Source of the DNA: JAVKLU01 sp031538895 | GTDB taxonomy: Bacteria; Pseudomonadota; Gammaproteobacteria; Burkholderiales; Burkholderiaceae | DNA length: 64,000 nt | Direction of reading: 5' to 3' | Assembly: GCA_031538895.1 (NCBI GenBank) | Contig: JAVKLU010000032.1 | Span: forward strand, 46,962 to 110,961 | Part shown: one piece after another, positions 55,501-62,928 of the stretch | Layout: every line of letters begins with the position of its first letter | Position numbering within the stretch: the stretch's first letter is position 1 | Made by a program: the position numbers and the translations under genes | The notes under the pieces: model-generated | What the model saw: the letters and a program-made list of their open reading frames with translations, nothing else | Told to the model about the DNA's origin: nothing | Database searches by the model: none

Positions 55501-57483
55501 GCCGCCGACCAAAGTATCGCCTGCGCTGGTGGTGCTGGAATTATTGGCACCACCATCGAGTCGATTGTTTCCGCTATTACCGATAATCTGATTGGCGGCA
55601 CTATTTCCGGTGCCGTTTAGATTGTTGGCACCGCTCAGGCGTAAATTGTCTAAATTAGCACCTAGGGTATATCCCGAACCGGTAAATGTGGTATCGGTCA
55701 CAACCCAATTTTGGCCTGCTTTACTTGTCTGAACCACATCCCCGTTATTGACAATAAAGGTGTCGTTTCCTGATTTTCCAATTAAGGTATCAGCCGAACC
55801 ATCGCTGTTACGAACACCCCAAAGTTCGCTGCCAGAAGCCTCTTTGCCGGTTAAAACGTTAGCTTGATTATTGCCCTTCAAACCGGCTGCGGCGGCGCTG
55901 TTATCTAAGGTCAGGTTGTTAACACCGGTAACGGCACTATCGGCAAGTGAAAAGACATTCACCGCGTTAGCGTTTAGCGCGATCGGGGTGGCGAGATTGC
56001 CGTCACTTTTCACAATGACTAAGTCCGCAGGGTCTCCGGTACCAGAGCTACCAGTAACGCTATCGTCGAGATTGTTCACAACAAAAGTATCTTGCCCACC
56101 GCCGCCGCTTCTTAAGGTATTGGTGCCAGCTCCGCCGTCAATCAGATCGTTGCCCAGTGTGCCGGTAATCGTATCATTACCAGAACCTCCAGTAAGGATG
56201 GTGCCCGGCGTATTGGTTGGTAAAACCACCGTTGTTTGAGCCCCCGTGCTATTGAAATCATTGGCGGTCGCGACATCTTTCCCCACTAATGAAAACGATT
56301 CATCGTTGGTAAAAGGCGTACCTAAAAAAATTCCTTCAGAATGCAAGGTCGCAGTGCCATTCAAGTCTGTGGACTTGGGGTCGTATAAAAAAGTGAGGTC
56401 AATACTAGAGACGGTAGCGCTGTTGGACGTCCTTATTTTGCTCAAATCTATGGTCCATACCTCAGTAGCAGGATCAAAGGTCGCTTGGTCCGACGCAATT
56501 TTGACACCGCTGGGTAAGCCTGACAGAGTGAGCGTCGTGACTTTCTGCGCGCCGACAAAATCAAAAGTGACTTTACGCTGAAAAGAGAGGCCACTGGCAT
56601 TGGTGAGATCCGAAAATTGTCCCATGCCGTTGATGGTGACCGCGTTGGTATTACTGCTGGCATCAATGACGAGTTTTTGTAGTTGTACGTTGCCGCTGGC
56701 GTCGGCAGACGATTGGGCCGAACCGATACCACCATTGATGACGCGGCCGCTTGCACTATCTGTTTGGGTGCTGCCACCCACGTTAAATGAAGAGATTTGG
56801 ACTTTCACGCCATTGATATCGCCCTTAATGACTTGGGGTACGCCGGTTAAAGAGGCCGGTGACGCAGGCTGTGCGATTTGTTCGTTGGATGAGCGTTGTG
56901 ATTGTTCGGCAATTTGATTTTGTGCGGCGATTTGCAAAGCTTTCGACGTTTGACTGCTTTTTTGTGCGGCTTGTGAAAAAGTATCGATGGTTTCGGTATT
57001 GACTGTTCCAGCAGAAGGGGACGCGTTTTCGCTTCCTTTTGTACGATCGGCTTTATCGGCACTGGCAGGAGAGTCGCTAAAAGGTTCTTTTTTAATATCT
57101 TGTTCTGCCGCATTAACGACGACGGCACTGGCAAAAATCGGTGCCGCGAATTTTTCTGTTTTGATCTGCCCGACTTGGTTGACCAAACTCTCTAAAGTGA
57201 TCGGCCCTGCACTGGTCAAGACTGCAGGTGGTTTGCTGTTTTGCGCTTCCATGGCGCCGCCCGCAACGATGACTCGACGCCCGTCTTGCATAAACAATAC
57301 AATATCCACGTCAAAAATTTCAACTTTTGAAATTTGCTTAGGATCAACATTGAGCTGGTAGCCGACGCCTTCAATCAGTTTACTCACGCTCACTTGGCCC
57401 GCCGATATGAAGCGTTGGCCATTGTTGGCGGTATTTGCTGAATTGGTAGTAGGTGCTGAGTTGGTAATAGGTGCGGTAGCCAT
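52501..57483 (-). CDS. Large RTX-like calcium-binding repeat protein
   Basis: A 1660-residue acidic, Gly/Asn/Asp/Ser/Thr-rich protein, almost surely secreted or surface-bound. It has no Sec signal. The N-terminal 100 residues (GQVSVSKLIEGVGYQL, then VEIFDVDIVLFMQDGRRVIV) form a beta-rich domain reminiscent of the prefix of BapA-type adhesins. From about residue 440 onward at least ten degenerate RTX turns appear, such as GGSGNDTITGTLGNDLIDGG, LVGGGGDDTYVL, LAGGNGDDTYII and LDGGNGNDTYMV. They are embedded in roughly 100-residue units that also contain GNNRLDGG-like blocks. The C terminus resembles a type I secretion signal, but no hlyB/hlyD/tolC genes are nearby. The ATG at 57483 has GGAG nine bases upstream. 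An in-frame TTG at 57498 overlaps that site. Confidence 0.85.
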   Translation of the reverse strand: MATAPITNSAPTTNSANTANNGQRFISAGQVSVSKLIEGVGYQLNVDPKQISKVEIFDVDIVLFMQDGRRVIVAGGAMEAQNSKPPAVLTSAGPITLESLVNQVGQIKTEKFAAPIFASAVVVNAAEQDIKKEPFSDSPASADKADRTKGSENASPSAGTVNTETIDTFSQAAQKSSQTSKALQIAAQNQIAEQSQRSSNEQIAQPASPASLTGVPQVIKGDINGVKVQISSFNVGGSTQTDSASGRVINGGIGSAQSSADASGNVQLQKLVIDASSNTNAVTINGMGQFSDLTNASGLSFQRKVTFDFVGAQKVTTLTLSGLPSGVKIASDQATFDPATEVWTIDLSKIRTSNSATVSSIDLTFLYDPKSTDLNGTATLHSEGIFLGTPFTNDESFSLVGKDVATANDFNSTGAQTTVVLPTNTPGTILTGGSGNDTITGTLGNDLIDGGAGTNTLRSGGGGQDTFVVNNLDDSVTGSSGTGDPADLVIVKSDGNLATPIALNANAVNVFSLADSAVTGVNNLTLDNSAAAAGLKGNNQANVLTGKEASGSELWGVRNSDGSADTLIGKSGNDTFIVNNGDVVQTSKAGQNWVVTDTTFTGSGYTLGANLDNLRLSGANNLNGTGNSAANQIIGNSGNNRLDGGANNSSTTSAGDTLVGGGGDDTYVLRGENDKIMHYDAANNLVDGAENDGISKTVYVEDPANMGIEALQIDLGNTKYANIHNLILNAASTQNIDLKGTAANNTLSGNKGDNRIDGNGGLDNLVGGGGKDTFLVYDTATKVNNAGGTTGVNGSQIWTNVDFSLAGKNVNYLKLHGATEARNITAAGVNASNILVGDDKNNVITSGNAGDTLYSGGGDDTFVVNNSRDKLGLDEGSISISSKSLVQSTVSFDLSQAAIGGRATTVSQLQLLEPTLAGANKNTTAIGNGAGGNIITGNSGKNVLYGGAPVGESSAANTLIGGGGDDTYIMNQGDIIQAAAGGSSSEPGTVVALGASGALSDALSGVNTLVLVDGTSTVAGLSLTGSAKNGTGNGQANTISVVGTGARSGPHTLAGGNGDDTYIIQNVRDVIIENAGAAAGNDQVRLDVGANDANYTLAANVERLVNLGNGNATLIGNGQNSTITAGSGNSVISDGGASAAGVTMIGGVGNDTFMVSNAADVITSGGGNDVVYTKVSYTLAEPIGGNGVANIEARAFTGGAISTSESLAGGLNLGGNSLANNIRGTTFADRLTGGGGNDSFDGQGGVDSYIGGAGRDSYIVYNSATSITSGGGNDSVLSFVNFTTTDASLSYLKAAATTSTAPAAADSAINLANTGTGASTLVGNTAANQLTGGSGNDLLSDADIVYNDSATWVEAKFSKGADSLIGGSGNDTYVLSNRNDLVTDSGGNNSVYTLVDFDSNDSAKVSLSGGATIQTLTLIGQIGASGRTLVGSSAGGANLLDSTNGGSNTLSDGGGANTLDGGNGNDTYMVSHTGTTITDSAGTDTVSLSGTTVTNAAVTYTLGANLENLTATQTTAVNLAGNTQDNLITISATSAANASTRVDGGAGADTLAVSGSFANFNINSLISGSGASGVSKLSNIETLSFADNTSETITVSGADIRKLIGSPNTALTLKLDAGDTLTVSDAAADFVRTDNTYVFYNPGSAHVDANKLATLNVSTA

Positions 57484-57619
57484 AAAACGATACTCCAAAA
57501 TAGAGAGGCAACAGGAAAATCGAGCCTTGTTAAATATCCTTGGATTAAGGATTAGGTGTCATCAATTTCAAACCTTAATTTCAAATCATTCACGGCATTT
57601 AGCCAACGATAATAGAATT

Positions 57620-57648
57620 ATTATCTAATAATTTGCATTAAATGTAAA
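57620..57648 (-). promoter_or_regulatory. Candidate promoter for the RTX-like gene
   Basis: On the minus strand TTTACA (57648-57643) and GATAAT (57625-57620) are 17 bp apart, followed by an approximately 130-base leader to the ATG at 57483. This is a good sigma-70-type match in an AT-rich region. Confidence 0.42.
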
Positions 57649-57697
57649 GCTTAACCCATTGAAAAATAATGACTTTTAAGATATTTCATCTTGTTTT

Positions 57698-57706
57698 TGT
57701 TATACT
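57698..57706 (+). promoter_or_regulatory. Candidate extended -10 promoter for the YgjP-like gene
   Basis: TGTTATACT carries the TGn extension and a TATACT -10 box, about 58 bp before the start at 57765. No clear -35 is present, as allowed for extended -10 promoters. Confidence 0.4.
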
Positions 57707-57764
57707 GGTCACCCAAGCTTGTAGTAATAATGTTCCTCCCTCCCCCTTTTTTTGAACGGCAGCG

Positions 57765-58619
57765 ATGATGCGGAATGCATTGAAAACTACTGATAAACGT
57801 CAATTAACGTTTGATTTTTTATCCTTTTTTAGCACGAAAAAAGAAACCCCGCCTTCTTTGGTTAATGTGCCGTCAATCGGTCTGCCGCCAGTCGGTGCCG
57901 TGCCTGTTGGTGCCGTATCAGTTCGGACGATTGTTTTAGAAGACGCGACCCTGTCGTATGTGTTAACGCGAAGTCGACGCCGTAGTGTGGGCCTCACGAT
58001 TGATGGCGCGGCCTTGCGCGTGACGGCACCGCATTCGAGCAGCATTAGCGCGATTGAAGGGGTGATTCGTGCCAAAGCGTCGTGGATACAGAAAAAAATT
58101 AATGAACAGCGCGTTTACAGTGTGGGGCTAAATTGGCAGGAAGGCAGCACTGTGCCGGTATTGGGACGTCCTTTGGTATTGCGTTTGCGTGCGGATGCGG
58201 ATGTCGTTGGCATCGTAGGTATTGCCGAGGACGAATTTGAGATTGATTTGCCGCCGCACGCGAGTGCGCAGCAAATTAAAGATCGAGCGCAAGCCTGGCT
58301 GCAACAATATGCCAAAGTGTTTTTTGCACAAAAGCTCAAAGCGCTATTGGCTTTGCACGACTTAGCAATGACGGGTTTTGAATTAACTGCGGCGCGCACC
58401 TATTGGGGAGTGTGTAAGACGGATAGGCGAATTCGCTTAAATTGGCGCTTGATTCACTTGCCAGAAAACTTAATTGATTATGTGATTGCGCATGAAGTGG
58501 CGCACTTAAGCGAGATGAATCATTCGGCGCGTTTTTGGCAGGTCGTCGCGCGTTTGAACCCGCACTATATTGAACATCGCGCAGCCTTAAAGAAAATTCG
58601 TATCACCGCGTATGAGTAA
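57765..58619 (+). CDS. YgjP-like zinc metallopeptidase (DUF45/M48-related)
   Basis: A 284-residue protein with a C-terminal SprT/WLM-like metallopeptidase domain. The zinc motif HEVAH lies near residues 243-247 in YVIAHEVAHLSEMNHSARFW. The preceding TYWGVCKTDRRIRLNWRLIH block is a hallmark of the YgjP family. A variable N-terminal stretch of about 60 residues contains a short repeat (PPVGAVPVGAVSV). It is probably cytoplasmic, and its targets are unknown. It is divergent from the RTX-like gene. Confidence 0.86.
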   Translation: MMRNALKTTDKRQLTFDFLSFFSTKKETPPSLVNVPSIGLPPVGAVPVGAVSVRTIVLEDATLSYVLTRSRRRSVGLTIDGAALRVTAPHSSSISAIEGVIRAKASWIQKKINEQRVYSVGLNWQEGSTVPVLGRPLVLRLRADADVVGIVGIAEDEFEIDLPPHASAQQIKDRAQAWLQQYAKVFFAQKLKALLALHDLAMTGFELTAARTYWGVCKTDRRIRLNWRLIHLPENLIDYVIAHEVAHLSEMNHSARFWQVVARLNPHYIEHRAALKKIRITAYE

Positions 58620-58636
58620 AAAATGGTTGATGCGGA

Positions 58637-60196
58637 TCACGACACCGACACTTTAATTGTGCTCAGCGCGTCGTGACGAATTTTTTCTTGCCACTCACGC
58701 GGCCCCGTGTTGTGCACCGATACTCCTTTTGCATCAACCGCGACCGTGACGGGCATGTCTTTAACCTCGAACTCGTAAATCGCCTCCATTCCCAAATCCG
58801 CAAAACCAATGACTTTGGCTTTTTGAATGGCTTTAGAGACCAAATACGCAGCACCACCCACGGCCATTAAATAGGCCGATTGATATTTTTGAATCACTTC
58901 AATCGCGGCGCTACCGCGTTCGGCTTTACCGACCATCGCGATCAATCCGGTTTCTCCTAACATGGTTTCGGTGAATTTATCCATTCGCGTCGCAGTCGTT
59001 GGGCCGGCCGGACCGACTGCTTCATCACGAACGGGATCAACTGGGCCAACGTAATAGATGACGCGGTTTTTGAAACTCACGGGCAACTCTTCACCCTTGG
59101 CCAACATGTCGCTAATCCGTTTGTGTGCGGCATCGCGCCCCGTGAGCAATTTGCCATTTAATAACAAAGTTTGTCCAGGTGTCCATGCGGCAACTTCGGC
59201 TTTGGTTAAAGTGTCTAAATTGACGCGTTGCGCTTTTTGCGTATCGGCCACCCATTCGACTTTAGGCCAAGCGTCCAAATCAGGCGGTGTTAAATGTGCA
59301 GGACCGCTACCATCTAAATGAAAATGTACGTGGCGCGTCGCGGCGCAGTTAGGAATCATGGCGACTGGTTTGGACGCCGCATGCGTTGGTGCCGACATGA
59401 TTTTGACATCAAGCACTGTGGTTAAGCCACCTAAGCCTTGCGCGCCAATTCCCAGCGCGTTGACTTTTTCATACAGCTCTAATCGAAGTGATTCATCCCA
59501 GCTCAAGGTTTCGCCGCGTGCTTTTTTTGCACTGACTTCATCAATATCAACCGATTCCATTAAAGATTCTTTAGCCATGAGCGCTGCTTTTTCAGCGGTT
59601 CCGCCAATCCCGATACCCAGAATCCCAGGCGGGCACCAACCCGCGCCCATCGTCGGCAGCGTTTTTAAAACCCAATCCACAATCGAATCGGAGGGATTCA
59701 ACATAACCATTTTTGATTTGTTTTCTGAACCGCCACCTTTTGCCGCTACTGCAATTTCAACGGTATCACCGGCCACGATTTCGTAATGAATCACCGCTGG
59801 GGTGTTGTCTTTGGTGTTTTTACGTGCGCCTTCAGGCGGTGTGACGATAGAGGCGCGCAATACGTTATCGGGGTTCATGTAGGCGCGTCGCACACCCTCG
59901 TTAATTGAGTCGGACAGATCCAGTGCCGCGTTCACATCCATTTGCCACTGTACCTTCATGCCGACTTTGACAAATATCGTGACGATGCCCGTATCTTGGC
60001 AAATCGGGCGCTGGCCCAAGGCGCACATTTTTGAGTTGGTCAAAATTTGTGCCATTGCGTCTTTGGCGGCGGGACTTTGTTCGCGTTCGTAAGCCCGCCC
60101 TAAAGCTTGAATGTAATCAAGCGGGTGGTAATAACTGATGTATTGCAGAGCATCCGCGACGGAGACAATAAGGTCGGACTGTTTAATGATAGACAT
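58637..60196 (-). CDS. fumA: Class I fumarate hydratase (Fe-S dependent)
   Basis: Interconverts fumarate and malate in the TCA cycle. It has 519 residues from the ATG at 60196 (MSIIKQSDLI). An upstream in-frame start would add 29 residues unlike the family. Cluster-ligand cysteines are visible in RPICQDTG (C66), GWCPPGILGIGIGG and IPNCAATRHVHF. The beta-domain VGPAGPTTATRMDKFTE and GVSVHNTGPREW complete the single-chain, oxygen-sensitive class I type. It is convergent with the YgjP-like gene. Confidence 0.92.
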   Translation of the reverse strand: MSIIKQSDLIVSVADALQYISYYHPLDYIQALGRAYEREQSPAAKDAMAQILTNSKMCALGQRPICQDTGIVTIFVKVGMKVQWQMDVNAALDLSDSINEGVRRAYMNPDNVLRASIVTPPEGARKNTKDNTPAVIHYEIVAGDTVEIAVAAKGGGSENKSKMVMLNPSDSIVDWVLKTLPTMGAGWCPPGILGIGIGGTAEKAALMAKESLMESVDIDEVSAKKARGETLSWDESLRLELYEKVNALGIGAQGLGGLTTVLDVKIMSAPTHAASKPVAMIPNCAATRHVHFHLDGSGPAHLTPPDLDAWPKVEWVADTQKAQRVNLDTLTKAEVAAWTPGQTLLLNGKLLTGRDAAHKRISDMLAKGEELPVSFKNRVIYYVGPVDPVRDEAVGPAGPTTATRMDKFTETMLGETGLIAMVGKAERGSAAIEVIQKYQSAYLMAVGGAAYLVSKAIQKAKVIGFADLGMEAIYEFEVKDMPVTVAVDAKGVSVHNTGPREWQEKIRHDALSTIKVSVS

Positions 60197-60405
60197 GGCA
60201 AAAAAAGGGCGGATTGAAGAGGATGGGTTAGCTATTGAAGCAAGGGCGAATTTGTAAACAAGGACGAATTTTCTAAAACCCAACTTACAAGGGTCTTTTC
60301 ATGCGGTGGTTTTGCGCGGCATATTATCGTCGTTTAGCGTCGTTCAGTTCATACTATCTTCAGGCTAAACCATATACTTGCTTTTTTAACCCTTAAATTG
60401 TGCTG

Positions 60406-60888
60406 ATGAAATTCTGGTCTTATAAACATTTATTGTGCGCGCTGTGTTTCTTGTTTCCATTAGTGAATCACGCCGAGCGTTTGACTGATTTACCCGGGAT
60501 AGACGCCAGTGCAGCGGCTCAGTACAGAGGGAAAGTCGTTTTAGTCGATTTTTGGGCGTCCTGGTGCGGTCCTTGCGCACGCTCTTTTCCGTGGATGAAA
60601 AAAATGCAGGATAAGTACCGTAAAAACGGCTTCGTCATTTTAGCGGTCAATCTTGATAGCGAACGTCAGTTAGCCGATCAATTTGTCGCACAATACCAAC
60701 CCAATTTTGATGTGATCTACGATCCACAGGGACGCTCGGCTGAAAAATTTACAGTCCCCGCCATGCCGACTTCAGTGATTTTTGGACGTGATGGCAATGT
60801 GATGAAACGGCATCACGGTTTTTTAGAAAAAGATCTAGCCGAGTACGAAAAAAACATTCAACAAGCCTTGGCGGCAGGCACTAAATGA
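60406..60888 (+). CDS. TlpA-like exported thioredoxin
   Basis: A 160-residue periplasmic or membrane-anchored thiol reductase. A signal or anchor segment (HLLCALCFLFPLVNHAERL) is followed by a TlpA/ResA-like domain with the active site WCGPC in DFWASWCGPCARSFPWM and cis-Pro in VPAMPTSVIFG. The ATG at 60406 is preferred to a GTG two codons upstream. Its TGA stop overlaps the start codon of the next gene (ATGA) and is also part of the duplicated target of a 143-bp mobile repeat. It is the first gene of the thioredoxin-DUF4266-DUF3570-ApbE operon. Confidence 0.88.
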   Translation: MKFWSYKHLLCALCFLFPLVNHAERLTDLPGIDASAAAQYRGKVVLVDFWASWCGPCARSFPWMKKMQDKYRKNGFVILAVNLDSERQLADQFVAQYQPNFDVIYDPQGRSAEKFTVPAMPTSVIFGRDGNVMKRHHGFLEKDLAEYEKNIQQALAAGTK

Positions 60889-61241
60889 AGGGCACTTCTA
60901 ACAATTCATTTTTGCGGCGAATTGCTTTGTTGCGCAGTACGCGAAATCCTCATGTACTGTATGTACGCTCCGGTTTCTGTGCGCTGTGCGCCTCGCACTT
61001 CATCCGCACATTCTGTATTTATAGAAATGCCCTGAAATCTTTATTGACTCTCTTCATTATGGTATTGACGATGTCGGCGTGTACCGCTGTCGCACCGTGG
61101 CAACGAGGTACTTTGGCCAAACCAGAGATGCAACTCAACGCTGATCCGATGAATCAAAATTTGTCCGATCACGTCTACTTTAGTCGTGAAGCCGCTAATG
61201 GTGGGCGTGGTTTTAGTGGAGGTGGTTGTGGCTGTAATTAA
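60885..61241 (+). CDS. DUF4266 small lipoprotein, N-terminally extended by a MITE
   Basis: The open frame has 118 codons. Codons 2-49 come from an inserted 143-bp repeat plus its 4-bp duplication. From codon 50 on, the sequence is a lipoprotein signal (KSLLTLFIMVLTMSAC, lipidation Cys66) followed by 53 residues ending in GFSGGGCGCN, the DUF4266 tail. Removing the repeat and one TGAA restores ATG-AAA-TCT-TTA, so the ancestral protein began MKSLLTLF and its start overlapped the thioredoxin stop as ATGA. The insertion is exactly 49 codons and contains no stop in this frame. Whether translation now starts at 60885, at CTG 61032 or at ATG 61059 is open. Its signal sequence is now internal, so export could be impaired. 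Function of DUF4266 is not known. Confidence 0.75.
   Translation: MKGTSNNSFLRRIALLRSTRNPHVLYVRSGFCALCASHFIRTFCIYRNALKSLLTLFIMVLTMSACTAVAPWQRGTLAKPEMQLNADPMNQNLSDHVYFSREAANGGRGFSGGGCGCN
60890..61032 (+). repeat. MITE copy 1 (143 bp)
   Basis: Non-coding mobile repeat with imperfect terminal inverted repeats: GGGCACTTCTA at the left and TATTTATAGAAATGCCC at the right. It is flanked by TGAA at 60886-60889 and 61033-61036. The interior holds the shared block GCGCAGTACGCGAAATCCTC. It is inserted between the start codon and signal sequence of the DUF4266 gene. Confidence 0.9.
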
Positions 61242-62763
61242 GTCGATCCCGCGCCGTAAAGTCACCCGTAATGCCGTCCGTAAAGTCACCCGTAAAGCGG
61301 CCGATCAAAGGGGCGCGTCAGCGGCGACGCATACTTCAATTTATTCCGCGCTGGCGCTGGCGACCAGTGGCCTGTTAGCCGGCAGTATTGGCTGTGTTGG
61401 CGTTGCTGGCACAGCGCACGCGGCAAAAGGTGATTGGTTGCTTGATACCGCAGTGTTGTATTACCAAGAAAATAACAGCCGTTTAAAAGCGATTGAACCG
61501 GTTTTATCACTCAAGCGAGATTTGGGCGATGACAGTTTTTTGGGCTTTAATTTAAGTTACACCACCCTCAGCGGCGCGTCGCCCACGGGTGCAGTGGCGC
61601 AACCGACCGCGCAGACTTTTACAACGGCGTCGTCGCGCAGCACGATCAGTTCTGCTCAAAGCGTGGCAACGGCGGCGACAACTGCAATGAGCCGCAAAGC
61701 AGACAAGGAAACAGATACTAAAACCGCCGCTTCTGGTGGCGGTGAGGACGGTGAGGACGGTATTAAAAATCCTTTGGCGTGTGGTCAATCCAGTTCGGGT
61801 GCGTATACGACCCAAGCGAATCAATTGGCCGGGATTCCGCGATTTGGCGATTGCCGAATCGCGCTCAGTACCAGCTATAACACGCCTTTAAATGAGACGC
61901 AAAAAATACAGTTGGGAGCGGCTTATTCGAGGGAAAATGATTATTTATCGACCAGTCTGAACCTTACTTTTTCGCAGGACATCAATCAAAAACTCACGAC
62001 TCTAAGTGTGGGCGGCAATTATGAATACGATGTGAGTTCGCCTTATGGCGGGACTCCTGTGCCCTTATCGGTATACAACTCGGGACGCGTCACCCCGGGC
62101 AATACGACTAAGCACGTCACCGATATTTTGTTTGGCTTGGCGCAGGTGATCAATGCTAAATGGTTGGTGCAAGCGAACTTGAGCGTGGGGCAGTCGAGGG
62201 GGGATCATAACGATCCCTACAAAGTATTTTCAGTGGTTAATCCCGCGACGGGACTGCTATTCAGCGGCGACCCTAACACCTCTAATTATGTTGAAGCGCG
62301 TCCGCAAACGCGGCAGCGCAATAGTATTTTTACGCAAAGTAAATGGAGTGTCGGTCGCGATGTTTTGGATCTGTCCTACCGTTATTACAAAGACAGTTGG
62401 GAAATTCAAGCGCACACGATTGAAGCGCAGTATCGCTTTGTGTTTGACGGTTTTTATCTACAGCCGCAATATCGTTGGTACCGCCAAACCGGCGCGTCGT
62501 TTTATGCGCCCTATCGCACGAGTGTTCCAATCAGCGGTTACGCCAGCGCGGACTATCGTTTGGCGCCGTTTCATACGCAAACCATGAGTGTCAAGTGGGG
62601 TGTGCCACTCGGGCTTAATCGTGAATTCGGTATTCAAGTGGGGCAATACGCGCAAATCGGTGATGTCGATACCAGTCAGGCGCCGGGTTATTTACAAAAT
62701 CGCACCTTGTTTCAAGACTTAAAAAGCATTAGCCTGGTGTTGAACTACTCGCTGGTTTTTTAA
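61228..62763 (+). CDS. DUF3570 outer-membrane beta-barrel-like protein
   Basis: A 511-residue exported protein. The GTG at 61228 is chosen because GGAGG lies five bases upstream (61218-61222). It overlaps the end of the DUF4266 gene, and other in-frame starts back to ATG 61186 exist. A long basic lead with a duplicated RKVTR is followed by a signal segment ending GTAHA (about residue 65). The remainder alternates short amphipathic strands rich in Tyr/Ser and ends in LSLVLNYSLVF with a C-terminal Phe, as in outer-membrane barrels. SGAS at about 115-118 in LSGASPTGA resembles the [S/T]GA[S/T] flavinylation acceptor. The TAA stop is part of the TAAA duplication of MITE copy 2. Confidence 0.82.
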   Translation: MAVIKSIPRRKVTRNAVRKVTRKAADQRGASAATHTSIYSALALATSGLLAGSIGCVGVAGTAHAAKGDWLLDTAVLYYQENNSRLKAIEPVLSLKRDLGDDSFLGFNLSYTTLSGASPTGAVAQPTAQTFTTASSRSTISSAQSVATAATTAMSRKADKETDTKTAASGGGEDGEDGIKNPLACGQSSSGAYTTQANQLAGIPRFGDCRIALSTSYNTPLNETQKIQLGAAYSRENDYLSTSLNLTFSQDINQKLTTLSVGGNYEYDVSSPYGGTPVPLSVYNSGRVTPGNTTKHVTDILFGLAQVINAKWLVQANLSVGQSRGDHNDPYKVFSVVNPATGLLFSGDPNTSNYVEARPQTRQRNSIFTQSKWSVGRDVLDLSYRYYKDSWEIQAHTIEAQYRFVFDGFYLQPQYRWYRQTGASFYAPYRTSVPISGYASADYRLAPFHTQTMSVKWGVPLGLNREFGIQVGQYAQIGDVDTSQAPGYLQNRTLFQDLKSISLVLNYSLVF

Positions 62764-62764
62764 A

Positions 62765-62907
62765 GGGCACTTCTATCAATTCATTTTTGCGGTGAATTGC
62801 TTTGTTGCGCAGTACGCGAAATCCTCACGTACTGTAGGTACGCTCCGGTTTCTGTGTGCTGTGCGCCTCGCACTTCATCCGCACATTCTGTATTTATAGA
62901 AGTGCTC
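62765..62907 (+). repeat. MITE copy 2 (143 bp)
   Basis: Same length and orientation as copy 1, with ends GGGCACTTCTAT and TATTTATAGAAGTGCTC. It is flanked by TAAA at 62761-62764 and 62908-62911. The left duplication contains the TAA stop of the DUF3570 gene. It separates that gene from apbE. Without it the two genes would be about 18 bp apart. Confidence 0.92.
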
Positions 62908-62928
62908 TAAACTTTATTTTTAGGTGTT

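Noticed and set aside
52625..57361. Several long open frames antisense to the RTX-like gene
   Set aside because: They mirror the repetitive Gly/Asp codons of the sense strand, show no domain and lack ribosome-binding sites.
61186..61227. ATG start for the DUF3570 gene at 61186
   Set aside because: It would run through the DUF4266 C terminus, has no ribosome-binding site and gives a Val-rich lead. The GTG at 61228 has GGAGG at the right distance.
61206..61241. Flavinylation acceptor motif in the DUF4266 tail
   Set aside because: The tail SGGGCGCN does not match the [S/T]GA[S/T] acceptor. The better candidate is SGAS in the DUF3570 protein.
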